From Palsa-504 sp963819785 (GTDB lineage Bacteria > Actinomycetota > Actinomycetes > Streptosporangiales > Streptosporangiaceae), in assembly GCA_963819785.1 (NCBI GenBank), contig CAWFXW010000026.1, positions 1,054,001 to 1,118,000 of the forward strand: a stretch of DNA of 64,000 nucleotides, read 5' to 3'. Within the stretch, counting starts at the first letter, position 1. Each line of letters begins with the position of its first letter. The notes beneath the pieces were generated by a model. It ran no database searches. It was not told where the DNA came from and saw only the letters and a program-made list of their open reading frames with translations. A program made the position numbers and the translations under genes. Shown here piece by piece: positions 41,923 to 50,361 of the stretch.

Positions 41923-42024
41923 GAAAAAAGAAAGTCTGCCGCGTCGGATACGGCGTCGGGCCGTTCGTGGAACGGGTGCGGGGATGTCACCGCGGCATCC
42001 CCTTGAGGATTACCGGAGGGACAC

Positions 42025-42369
42025 ATGAAGTACGTCATCTTGCTGCTGAACACCGAGGCGGCGCGGACCATGTCCGAGGCCGAGGGCCAGCAGTGGTACG
42101 CGGAGATCGGCGCCTGGTACGAGAAGGGCGGCGGCGGCTCGGGCAAGCTCGCCGAGACCGGCTACCAGCTCGCGCCGCCGGAGACGGCCAGGACCGTCCG
42201 GGCCAGCGGCGTCACCGACGGCCCGTTCATGGAGACCAAGGAGGCGCTCGGCGGGTACTCGGTGCTCGAGACCGACACCATCGAGGAGGCCATCGAGATC
42301 GCGCAGACCTGGCCCGGGGTGGACAAGGGCTGGATGGCGGTCGAGGTCCGGCCCGTCATCGAGATGTAG
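42025..42369 (+). CDS. YCII/DGPF-domain protein
   Basis: A 114-aa protein; ATG 42025 follows a clear GGAGGG site. MKYVILLLNTEAARTMSEAEGQQWYAEIGAW and the signature TDGPFMETKEALGGYSVLETDTIEEAIEIAQ (DGPF) are diagnostic. Proteins of this family are recurrent partners of ECF42 sigma factors, whose gene here converges on it 15 bp away. Probably its expression depends on that sigma factor, but no ECF42 promoter was clearly seen. Confidence 0.9.
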   Translation: MKYVILLLNTEAARTMSEAEGQQWYAEIGAWYEKGGGGSGKLAETGYQLAPPETARTVRASGVTDGPFMETKEALGGYSVLETDTIEEAIEIAQTWPGVDKGWMAVEVRPVIEM

Positions 42370-42384
42370 GGCCCCTTCGCGAGC

Positions 42385-43590
42385 TCAGAACGACAGGCGG
42401 CGGGCGATGAGCTCGCGCTCGGCCGGGTTGCTGGCCAGCGCGAGCGCCCGCTCGCTGGCCTCCCAGGCCTCGTCCTGGCGGCCGAGCGCCATGAGCAGCC
42501 CGGCGCGCAGCGCGTGGAACAGGCGGTACCCGTCCAGGTCGCCGGCCAGGGGCTCGATCTCGGCCAGCGCTTCGCCGGGTCCGCTGGTGTACCTGGTGGC
42601 CACGGCCCGGTTGAGCAGCACCACGGGGGACGGGGTTAGCTCCTGCAGCCGGTCGTACAGCATGCGGATCTGGCGCCAGTCGGTTTCGGTATAACTGGGG
42701 GCTTCGGTGTGCAGCGCGGCGATGGCCGCCTGGACCTGGTACGGGCCGGACGCGCGCATGGCCAGGGCCTGGTCGAGCAGCCGGATGGCCTCGCCGATCA
42801 GCTCTGGGTTCCACCGGGCCCGGTCCTGGTCGGCGAGCCGGACCAGCCGCCCCCAGCCGTCGAACCGGGTCGCGGCCCGGGACTCGTGCAGCAACTCCAG
42901 CGCGAGCAGGCCGAGGACCTCCGGCTCGCGCGGCATCAGCCGGTGCAGCAGCCGGGTCAGCGTCACCGCCTGGGCGGCGAGGTCGCGCCGGGCGGGCTGG
43001 CGGCCCGCACTGGCCAGGTAGCCCTCGTTGAAGACCAGGTAGACGACGGCGAGCACCTCGGCGAGGCGTTCGGCCAGATGATCGGGATCGGGCACGCGCA
43101 CGTCGGCGTTCGCCTTGCGCAGCGTGTTGCGCGCCCGGAGCAGGCGCTGGGTCATGGCGGGTTCGGTGACCAGGAACGCGGCGGCGATCTGGGCCGTGGT
43201 CAGGCCGCAGACGGCGCGCAGGGTCAGGGCGATCTGCGACTCGCGGGGCAGCGCCGGGTGGCAGCAGGCGAAGACCATGCCGAGCAGGTCGTCGTCCTCG
43301 GTGTCGGCGCCGTCCCAGGTCTCGGTCATCGTCGCGGCGAGCAGCGCGAGCTTGTCCTGCCCGGCGCGGGCCCGGCGCAGCCGGTCGATGGCCTTGCGGC
43401 GGGCGGTGGTGGCCAGCCAGCCGCCGCGGTTGGGCGGGATCTGGCCGTCGCGCCAGTGCTCGATGGCCTCGATGAAGGCGTCCTGGACGGCGTCCTCGGC
43501 CAGCCCCACGTCACCGAGCCGCGCGGCCAGTGCGGCCCTGATCCGGGTCGCCTCCTCGTGGTAGACCCGCTCGAGCTCGGCTGCGTCCAA
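42385..43590 (-). CDS. ECF42 group RNA polymerase sigma factor with C-terminal TPR-like region
   Basis: A 401-aa sigma factor. Sigma2 region: LAARLGDVGLAEDAVQDAFIEAIEHWRDGQIPPNRGGWLATTARRKAIDRLRR. Sigma4 region: ESQIALTLRAVCGLTTAQIAAAFLVTEPAMTQRLLRARNTLR. The long C-terminus (about residues 200-400: YLVFNEGYLASAG, LTRLLHRLMPREPEVLGLLALELLHESR, TPSPVVLLNRAVA) is the TPR-like extension specific to ECF42, which has no classical anti-sigma factor. Its expected partner is the adjacent DGPF protein. Convergent with it. Confidence 0.93.
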   Translation of the reverse strand: MDAAELERVYHEEATRIRAALAARLGDVGLAEDAVQDAFIEAIEHWRDGQIPPNRGGWLATTARRKAIDRLRRARAGQDKLALLAATMTETWDGADTEDDDLLGMVFACCHPALPRESQIALTLRAVCGLTTAQIAAAFLVTEPAMTQRLLRARNTLRKANADVRVPDPDHLAERLAEVLAVVYLVFNEGYLASAGRQPARRDLAAQAVTLTRLLHRLMPREPEVLGLLALELLHESRAATRFDGWGRLVRLADQDRARWNPELIGEAIRLLDQALAMRASGPYQVQAAIAALHTEAPSYTETDWRQIRMLYDRLQELTPSPVVLLNRAVATRYTSGPGEALAEIEPLAGDLDGYRLFHALRAGLLMALGRQDEAWEASERALALASNPAERELIARRLSF

Positions 43591-43606
43591 GGTCCCTTAC
43601 GCGGCC

Positions 43607-44428
43607 TCAGGCGCCGCTGAACCGGGCCGGCCGCTTTTCCGCGAACGCCGCGACACCCTCGGCGAAGTCGCCGGAGGCGGCCATCTCCTGCTGGATCCCG
43701 GCCTCGAACTCCAGCTGGCCGTCCATCCGCTCATACAGCCACCGGTTCAGCTGCCGCTTGGTGCCGGCGTAGGACCGGGTGGCGCCGGCGGCCAGGCGGT
43801 CCAGCAGGGCCGCGGATTGTTCGGCGAACTCGGCGTCCGGCCAGACGCGGTTGATCAGGCCCCACTCCCGGGCGGTCCGGGCGTCGAGCCGCTCCCCCAG
43901 CATGGCCAGCTCCGCGGCCCGGGTGAAGCCGACCCGGGCCGGCACGAACAGCGACGAGCCGCCGTCCGGGACCAGGCCGATGTTGACGAACGCGAGCTGG
44001 AAGAACGCCGACTCGGCGGCGATAACAAGGTCGCAGGCCAGAGCCAGCGACAGACCGATGCCGGCCGCGGGCCCGTTGACGGCGGCGATGACCGGCTTGG
44101 GCATCAGCCGTAGGCCGGTAATGATCGGGTGATACTGCTGGGTCAGCCGCTGGTACACGTCCGGCGGCCCCCCGTCGGGCCGGTCGGAGATGTCCTTCAG
44201 GTCGGCGCCGCTGGAGAAGGCGCGGCCAGCGCCGGTGACGGTCACGGCCCGGACCTCCGGGTCGTCGGTGACCAGCCGGATGACATCCAGCAGGTCGACG
44301 GCGAACTGCGTGTTCCACGCGTTCAGCCGATCGGGCCGGTTCAGCTCGACCTTGGCCCCGGGTCCCCGGCGGTACAGGTTGACCGTTTCATACTGGTGGT
44401 ACAGCTCATAGTCACCCACGCGGGTCAT
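43607..44428 (-). CDS. Enoyl-CoA hydratase/isomerase family protein
   Basis: A 273-aa crotonase-fold protein. GPGAKVELNRPDRLNAWNTQFAVDLLDVI opens the family; VTGAGRAFSSGADLKDI is the oxyanion-hole motif near residue 70; KPVIAAVNGPAAGIGLSLALACDLVIAAESAFFQLAFVNIGLVPDGGSS is the core block with the second backbone NH and the Glu/Asp positions. It hydrates or isomerises an acyl-CoA, probably in beta-oxidation or a related route. It lies 16 bp upstream of the ECF42 gene on the same strand. Confidence 0.92.
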   Translation of the reverse strand: MTRVGDYELYHQYETVNLYRRGPGAKVELNRPDRLNAWNTQFAVDLLDVIRLVTDDPEVRAVTVTGAGRAFSSGADLKDISDRPDGGPPDVYQRLTQQYHPIITGLRLMPKPVIAAVNGPAAGIGLSLALACDLVIAAESAFFQLAFVNIGLVPDGGSSLFVPARVGFTRAAELAMLGERLDARTAREWGLINRVWPDAEFAEQSAALLDRLAAGATRSYAGTKRQLNRWLYERMDGQLEFEAGIQQEMAASGDFAEGVAAFAEKRPARFSGA

Positions 44429-44472
44429 GCTACCGCGTGGGCCGGCGAGCCGATCGAAGGGAGATCACCGCA

Positions 44473-45381
44473 GTGCCAGCCAAGAACACGGTGCCAGCCA
44501 AGAACACGGTGCCAGCCAAGAACACGGGGCCAGCCAAGAACACGGGGCCAGCCAAGAACAAGAACGCGCCGCGGCCGGCGAAGCTGCCGCGGGAGGTGTA
44601 CGAGCGGGAGCTGTACCGGCTGCAGGGCGAGCTGGTCAAGATGCAGGGCTGGATGCGGGCGGCGGGCGCCCGGATGGTGGTGATCTTCGAGGGCCGGGAC
44701 GCGGCCGGGAAGGGGGGCACGATCAAACGGGCCTCGGAGTACCTCAACCCGCGCAGCGCCCCGGTCGTGGCGTTGCCCGCGCCGACCGAGCGGGAAACTG
44801 GGCAGTGGTACTTCCAGCGGTACGTGGAACACCTGCCGACCACGGGCGAGCTGGTCCTGTTCGACCGGAGCTGGTACAACCGGGCCGGTGTGGAGCACGT
44901 GATGGGGTTCTGCACCCAGCAGGAGTACATCCGGTTCCTGCACCAGTGCCCGATCTTCGAGCGGCTGCTGGTCGAGGACGGCATCCTGCTGCGCAAATAC
45001 TGGTTCTCGGTCAGCGACGAGGAGCAGCAGCGCCGGTTCCGGGACCGGCTCGCCGACCCGATGCGCCGGTGGAAGCTGTCCGGGATGGACCTGGAGTCGA
45101 TCACCCACTGGGAGGACTACTCACGGGCCAAGGACGAGATGTTCGTGCACACCGACATTCCCGAAGCCCCGTGGCACGTGCTGGAGAGCGACGACAAGCG
45201 CCGCGCGCGGGTCAACATGATCGCGCATCTGCTCAGCACCGTCCCCTACAGCGACATCGAGCCGCCCAAGCTCAAGCTCCCGCCCCGGCCGCCGTCGCGC
45301 GGCTACGTCCGGACGCCGCGAGACATGCAGGCCTACGTCCCCGACCACGCCGCCGAGCTGCTGGCCAGGAACGGGCACTAG
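44473..45381 (+). CDS. ppk2: Polyphosphate kinase 2 (PPK2)
   Basis: About 302 aa from GTG 44473, selected because GAAGGGAG is 9 bases upstream; an in-frame GTG at 44437 is possible. The N-terminus consists of five PAKNT(V/G)-type six-residue units (18-bp DNA repeats at about 44473-44562). The kinase then follows: Walker A VIFEGRDAAGKGGTIKRASEYLNPR, Walker B and lid LVLFDRSWYNRAGVEHVMGFCT, RDRLADPMRRWKLSGMDLES. PPK2 enzymes transfer phosphate between polyphosphate and nucleotides. The class is not resolved. It diverges from the enoyl-CoA hydratase gene with a short gap. Confidence 0.93.
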   Translation: MPAKNTVPAKNTVPAKNTGPAKNTGPAKNKNAPRPAKLPREVYERELYRLQGELVKMQGWMRAAGARMVVIFEGRDAAGKGGTIKRASEYLNPRSAPVVALPAPTERETGQWYFQRYVEHLPTTGELVLFDRSWYNRAGVEHVMGFCTQQEYIRFLHQCPIFERLLVEDGILLRKYWFSVSDEEQQRRFRDRLADPMRRWKLSGMDLESITHWEDYSRAKDEMFVHTDIPEAPWHVLESDDKRRARVNMIAHLLSTVPYSDIEPPKLKLPPRPPSRGYVRTPRDMQAYVPDHAAELLARNGH

Positions 45382-45487
45382 CCGGGCACCGCGAGTTCAG
45401 CCGCTGTTATCGGCGGCCCCGGGGCAGGCCGCCGGGCGGGCATGAAACTATGCCGTGGGGAAAGGTAGCAGCGCGAGGAGGCAGCAC

Positions 45488-47119
45488 ATGGCGGTGATCC
45501 CTCTGCCCGAACGCAAGGCGTGGCAGGAGCTCAAGCGGCACCACGCCGAGATCGCCGGCCAGCACCTGCGGGAGCTGTTCGCCGCGGACCCCGGCCGGGG
45601 CGAGCGGCTGACCGCGGAGGCGGCCGGGCTCTACCTCGACTACTCCAAGAACCGGGTCACCGACGAGACGATGCGGCTGCTCGTCCAGCTGGCCGTCGAG
45701 TCCGGCGTGCCGGAGCGGCGGGACGCCATGTTCCGCGGCGAGCACATCAACGTGTCCGAGGACCGGGCGGTGCTGCACGTGGCGCTGCGGATGCCGCGGA
45801 GCGCGTCGCTGGTCGTGGACGGCGCCGACGTGGTGGCGCAGGTGCACGAGGTGCTCGACCGGATGGCGGACTTCGCGAACCGGGTCAGGTCCGGGGAGTG
45901 GAAGGGTCACACCGGCAAGCCGATCCGCAACGTGGTGAACATCGGGATCGGCGGCTCGGACCTGGGCCCGGTGATGGCGTACGAGGCGCTGCGGCACTAC
46001 GCGACGCGCGACATCACGTTCCGGTTCGTGTCCAACGTGGACTCCACCGACTTCGCCGAGGCGGTGCGGGATCTGGACGCCGAGCAGACCCTGTTCATCA
46101 TCTCCTCCAAGACGTTCGGCACGCTGGAGACGCTGACCAACGCCACGTCCGCGCGGGACTGGGTGGTGTCGGCTCTGGGAAGCATGGACGCGGTGGCCAA
46201 GCACTTCGTCGCGGTGTCGACTAATGAGGAGCGGGTGGCCAAGTTCGGCATCGACACCGCCAACATGTTCGGGTTCTGGGACTGGGTCGGCGGCCGGTAC
46301 TCGATGGACTCGGCGATCGGGCTGTCCACCATGGTGGCGCTCGGGCCCGAGGGGTTCGGCGAGATGCTGGCCGGGTTTTATCTGATGGACGAGCATTTCC
46401 GGACCGCGCCGCTGGAGCGGAACCTGCCGGTAATCATGGGGTTGCTCGCGGTTTGGTACCGCGACTTCTTCGGGCTGCAGAGTTACGGGGTCATGCCGTA
46501 CGAGCAGTACCTCAAGCGCTTCCCGGCCTACCTGCAGCAGCTGACCATGGAATCCAACGGCAAGCACGTCACGCTGGCGGGCGAGCACGTGTCCTACGAC
46601 ACCGGCGCGGTGTTCTGGGGCGAGCCGGGGACCAACGGCCAGCACAGCTTCTACCAGCTCATCCACCAGGGCACCACGACGATCCCGGTCGACCTGATCG
46701 GCTTCGGCAAGACGCTCAACCCGCTGCGCGACCACCACGACATCCTGTCCTCCAACGTGTTCGCGCAGGCGCAGGGGCTGGCGTTCGGCAAGACCGAGGC
46801 CGAGGTCCGGGCCGAGGGCACCCCGGAGAACGTGGTGCCGCACCGGGTGATGGAGGGCAACCGGCCCTCGAACGTGCTGCTGGCCGAGATCCTCACGCCG
46901 CGGATCCTGGGCGCGCTGGTCGCGCTGTACGAGCACAGCGTGTTCACCCAGGGAGCCATCTGGGACATCGATTCGTTCGACCAGTGGGGCGTGGAGCTCG
47001 GCAAGGTGCTGGCGGTGGCGATCATTCCCGAGCTCACCAGCGAGGCGGAGCCCGCGCTCGGCCACGACTCCTCCACCAACAACCTCATCCGCCGGTACCG
47101 GGCGCTCAAGGCCCTTTGA
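45488..47119 (+). CDS. pgi: Glucose-6-phosphate isomerase
   Basis: A 543-aa protein from ATG 45488, preceded by GAGGAGG; an earlier in-frame start is not used. Sugar-isomerase blocks are VVNIGIGGSDLGPVMAYEAL, FVSNVDSTDFAE, FIISSKTFGTLETLTNA, GFWDWVGGRYSMDSAIGLS (signature) and GAVFWGEPGTNGQHSFYQLIHQGTTTIPVDLI. It interconverts glucose-6-phosphate and fructose-6-phosphate. First gene of a pgi-gnd-zwf run with gaps of 21 and 4 bp. Confidence 0.97.
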   Translation: MAVIPLPERKAWQELKRHHAEIAGQHLRELFAADPGRGERLTAEAAGLYLDYSKNRVTDETMRLLVQLAVESGVPERRDAMFRGEHINVSEDRAVLHVALRMPRSASLVVDGADVVAQVHEVLDRMADFANRVRSGEWKGHTGKPIRNVVNIGIGGSDLGPVMAYEALRHYATRDITFRFVSNVDSTDFAEAVRDLDAEQTLFIISSKTFGTLETLTNATSARDWVVSALGSMDAVAKHFVAVSTNEERVAKFGIDTANMFGFWDWVGGRYSMDSAIGLSTMVALGPEGFGEMLAGFYLMDEHFRTAPLERNLPVIMGLLAVWYRDFFGLQSYGVMPYEQYLKRFPAYLQQLTMESNGKHVTLAGEHVSYDTGAVFWGEPGTNGQHSFYQLIHQGTTTIPVDLIGFGKTLNPLRDHHDILSSNVFAQAQGLAFGKTEAEVRAEGTPENVVPHRVMEGNRPSNVLLAEILTPRILGALVALYEHSVFTQGAIWDIDSFDQWGVELGKVLAVAIIPELTSEAEPALGHDSSTNNLIRRYRALKAL

Positions 47120-47140
47120 CGACACAAGGACGGACCAGTC

Positions 47141-48196
47141 ATGCCAACTGACACGCCGATGCAGCTCGGGATGATCGGGCTGGGCCGGATGGGCGCGAAC
47201 CTCGTCCGCCGGCTGATGCGCGATGGCCACCGGTGCGTGGCCTACGACCGGAACCCGGACGCGGTCAAGTCTTTGGTGAGTGAGGGCGCGACCGGCGCGG
47301 AGAGCCTGGCCGACTTCGTGGCCAAGCTGGACAAGCCGCGCGCCATGTGGATCATGGTGCCGGCCGGCGTCGTCGAGTCCACCCTCGAGCAGCTCAAGCC
47401 GCTGCTCGACGCGGACGACATCGTGATCGACGGCGGGAACTCCTACTACCGGGACGACATCCCCCGGGCCAAGGACCTCAAGCGCGACGGCATCCACTTC
47501 ATCGACGTCGGAACGAGCGGCGGCGTGTGGGGCCTGGACCGGGGCTACTGCCTGATGATCGGCGGCGAGGACGAGCCGGTGCGCCGGCTGAACCCGATCT
47601 TCCTGACCATCGCGCCCGGCAAGGGCAGCGCCGAGCCCACCCCGGGCCTGGCACCGGGGGGCACCGCCGAGCAGGGCTACCTGCACTGCGGGCCGTCCGG
47701 GGCGGGCCACTTCGTCAAGATGGTGCACAACGGCATCGAATACGGCATGATGGCCGCGATCGCCGAGGGTCTGTCGGTCATCAAGGGCGCGGACGTGGGC
47801 CTGCACCAGGACGAAATCGACGCGGAGACCGCGCCGCTGCGCGACCCCTGGGCCTACCAGTACGAGATCGACATCAGCGACGTGGCCGAGGTGTGGCGCC
47901 GGGGCTCGGTGATCGGCTCCTGGCTGGTCGACCTGGCCGCCGCCGCCTTCGCCAAGTCACCCGACCTGGCCGGATTCAGCGGGCGCGTGTCCGATTCCGG
48001 CGAGGGCCGCTGGACGGTGCTGGCCGCGGTGGACGAGGGCGTGCCCGCCTCGGTGATCGCCGCGTCGCTGTACGAGCGGTTCGACTCCCGCGACAACGGC
48101 GAGTTCACCTGGAAGGTCCTGTCCGCACTGCGCTCGGAGTTCGGCGGCCACATGGAGAAGCCCGCCGCCGCAGGCGGCCCGACCGGTAAGGCCTGA
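47141..48196 (+). CDS. gnd: 6-phosphogluconate dehydrogenase, decarboxylating (short form)
   Basis: A 351-aa enzyme. The nucleotide-binding motif is QLGMIGLGRMGANLVRRLMRDGHRCVAYDRN. VIDGGNSYYRDDIPRAKDLKRDGIHFIDVGTSGGVWGLDRGYCLMIGG is the next block, and GPSGAGHFVKMVHNGIEYGMMAAIAEGLSVI contains the catalytic Lys and Asn. At 351 aa it belongs to the shorter GndA type (NAD- or mixed-cofactor) rather than the 470-aa form. It makes ribulose-5-phosphate from the zwf pathway product. Confidence 0.95.
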   Translation: MPTDTPMQLGMIGLGRMGANLVRRLMRDGHRCVAYDRNPDAVKSLVSEGATGAESLADFVAKLDKPRAMWIMVPAGVVESTLEQLKPLLDADDIVIDGGNSYYRDDIPRAKDLKRDGIHFIDVGTSGGVWGLDRGYCLMIGGEDEPVRRLNPIFLTIAPGKGSAEPTPGLAPGGTAEQGYLHCGPSGAGHFVKMVHNGIEYGMMAAIAEGLSVIKGADVGLHQDEIDAETAPLRDPWAYQYEIDISDVAEVWRRGSVIGSWLVDLAAAAFAKSPDLAGFSGRVSDSGEGRWTVLAAVDEGVPASVIAASLYERFDSRDNGEFTWKVLSALRSEFGGHMEKPAAAGGPTGKA

Positions 48197-48200
48197 GCGC

Positions 48201-49640
48201 ATGAGCAGCAACGGATACACGCGGCCGGAGAACCACGTGGTCGTGATCTTCGGCGCCACCGGCGACCTGGCCAAGCGCAAGCTGCTGCCCGGGTGGTTCC
48301 ACCTGTACGCGGCGGGCCTGCTGCCCAAGGAGTTCCGCCTGATCGGCTCGGCGCCGCCGAAGTCGGCCATGACCGACGAGGAGTTCCGCGAGTACGCCCG
48401 GCAGTCGTGCGCCGACTTCTGCATCACCAAGCCCACCGATCCCCGCTGGCCGGACTTCATCAAGAACCTGTCGTTCGCCGCCGCCGAGCCCGGTAACTTC
48501 GGGGACCTCGTGGCGGCGGTCCAGCGAGCCGAGAAGGAGATCGGCGGCACCCACGGGCGGCTGTACCACCTGGCCATACCGCCGGTCGCCTTCACCTCGG
48601 TGGTGGGCATGCTCGGCGAGTCCGGCCTGGCCCGCGGAGCCCGGGTCATCATCGAGAAGCCGTTCGGCACCGACCTGGACTCGGCGCGCAAGCTGAACCA
48701 GGCGGTGCACGCGGTGTTCGACGAGTCGCAGGTCTTCCGGATCGACCACTTCCTGGGCAAGGAGTCGGTCGACAACATACTGGCCTTCCGGTTCGCGAAC
48801 GGGCTCTTCGAGCCGGTCTGGAACCGCGACCACATCCGGTACGTGCAGATCGACGTGCCGGAGACGCTGACCATCGAGGGGCGGGCCGCGTTCTACGACG
48901 CGACCGGCGCCTACCGGGACATGGTGGTGACCCACCTGTTCCAGGTGCTCGCGTTCGTGGCCATGGAGCCGCCGGTGTCGCTAAGCGCCGGGCCGCTGCG
49001 AGACGAGAAGTCCAAGGTGTACCAGTCGCTGCGACCGCTGGACCCCCGGCATGTCGTGCGCGGGCAGTACGAGGGGTACCTCGCCGAGCCGGGGGTCGCG
49101 GCCGGCTCGCAGACCGAGACGATGGTCGCGGTGCGGGCCGAGGTGGAAAACTGGCGCTGGCACGGGGTGCCGTTCTTCCTGCGTTCGGGCAAGGCCATGG
49201 CCGCCAGCCGGCAGATCGTGACGCTCGGCTTCCACGAGCCGCCGACCCGGATGTTCCACGTGCACCGCAGGGATATCCCGACCGGCCGGATGAACGAGCT
49301 CGTCATCGACTTCGCCGACCCGGGCTCGATCACCACCGAGTTCCTGGCCAAGGTCCCCGGCCCGGAGCTGAGCCTGGGCCACGCCACGATGACGTTCAAG
49401 TACGAGGACTCGTTCATCCAGGCGAATGCGCTCGAGGGCTACGAGCACCTGATCCTGCAGGCCATGATCGGCGACCAGACGCTGTTCACCCGCTCGGACT
49501 CGATCGAGCGGCTGTGGGAAATCTCCGAGCCGCTGCTGGAGAAGCCGCCGCCGGTCGAGCCGTACGCCGTCGGATCGTGGGGCCCGGACTCGGTCCGCAA
49601 GATGATCGAGCCCAGCCACTGGCACCTGTCCGGACACTAG
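48201..49640 (+). CDS. zwf: Glucose-6-phosphate 1-dehydrogenase
   Basis: A 479-aa enzyme. VVIFGATGDLAKRKLLPGWFHLY is the NADP Rossmann motif; VIIEKPFGTDLDSARKLNQAV and FRIDHFLGKESVDNILAFRFAN contain the catalytic His and active-site Lys of the family signature; PFFLRSGKAM follows. It oxidises glucose-6-phosphate to 6-phosphogluconolactone, yielding NADPH. The start is 4 bp after gnd. Its TAG overlaps, on the other strand, the TAG of the ABC ATPase gene by 2 bases. Confidence 0.97.
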   Translation: MSSNGYTRPENHVVVIFGATGDLAKRKLLPGWFHLYAAGLLPKEFRLIGSAPPKSAMTDEEFREYARQSCADFCITKPTDPRWPDFIKNLSFAAAEPGNFGDLVAAVQRAEKEIGGTHGRLYHLAIPPVAFTSVVGMLGESGLARGARVIIEKPFGTDLDSARKLNQAVHAVFDESQVFRIDHFLGKESVDNILAFRFANGLFEPVWNRDHIRYVQIDVPETLTIEGRAAFYDATGAYRDMVVTHLFQVLAFVAMEPPVSLSAGPLRDEKSKVYQSLRPLDPRHVVRGQYEGYLAEPGVAAGSQTETMVAVRAEVENWRWHGVPFFLRSGKAMAASRQIVTLGFHEPPTRMFHVHRRDIPTGRMNELVIDFADPGSITTEFLAKVPGPELSLGHATMTFKYEDSFIQANALEGYEHLILQAMIGDQTLFTRSDSIERLWEISEPLLEKPPPVEPYAVGSWGPDSVRKMIEPSHWHLSGH

Positions 49641-50350
49641 GCGCGGGTGTCCTGGCGGATGGAGAGCCGGCCGCGGGACATCACCCCGATCCGCTGAGCC
49701 CGGCGGACCACCGAACTGTCGTGGCTGACCAGGACCAGGGTCAGCCGGCGCTCGCGCCACAGCGTGTCGAGCAGGCCGATGATCTCGTCCCTGGTGTCCT
49801 CGTCCAGGTTGCCGGTCGGCTCATCGGCCAGCAGCACCCGGGGCTCCTTGACCAGGGCCCGGGCGATGGCCACCCGCTGCTGCTGGCCGCCGGAAAGCTC
49901 ACCGGGCAGGTGCTGAGCGCGGTCGGCGAGCCCCACGCTGTCCAGGGCGGCCGTCACCCGTGCGCGCCGCTCGGCGTGACGGACGCCGAGCGGGACCAGC
50001 GCGGCCTCGACGTTCTCGTACGCGGTGAGCGTGGGGAGCAGGTTGAAGGTCTGGAAGATGAAGCCGAACGAGCTGGCCCGCACCTTGCGGACCTGGGTCT
50101 CCGGGGCCCGGGCCAGGTCCTGCCCGGCGAAGGCGACCCGGCCCCCGGTGGGCCGGTCCAGGCCGCCCAGCAGCTGGAGCAGGGTGGTCTTACCATGTCC
50201 GGTCTTGCCCTGGACGGCGAGCCACTCCCCCTGCTTGATATTGAGGTCAAGCTCGCGCACGGCGAGGATCTCGCGGCCGCTCTTGCGGTAGGTCTTGCTC
50301 ACTCCGGTCAGCTGGTAGATGTCGCCGACGGTGTCGATGCGTGGATCCAT
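49637..50350 (-). CDS. ABC transporter ATP-binding protein (MacB/LolD type)
   Basis: A 237-aa protein from ATG 50350; a further upstream open frame antisense to the permease region is not used. Walker A is VQGKTGHGKTTLLQLLGGLDRPTGG (GKTGHGKT, slightly unusual in having Thr-Gly-His in place of Ser-Gly-Ala/Ser). Q-loop is FIFQTFNLLPTLTAYENV; signature LPGELSGGQQQRVAIARALV; Walker B RVLLADEPTGNLD. It drives the permease encoded 11 bp upstream. Confidence 0.93.
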   Translation of the reverse strand: MDPRIDTVGDIYQLTGVSKTYRKSGREILAVRELDLNIKQGEWLAVQGKTGHGKTTLLQLLGGLDRPTGGRVAFAGQDLARAPETQVRKVRASSFGFIFQTFNLLPTLTAYENVEAALVPLGVRHAERRARVTAALDSVGLADRAQHLPGELSGGQQQRVAIARALVKEPRVLLADEPTGNLDEDTRDEIIGLLDTLWRERRLTLVLVSHDSSVVRRAQRIGVMSRGRLSIRQDTRA

Positions 50351-50361
50351 GGCGGTTCTCC

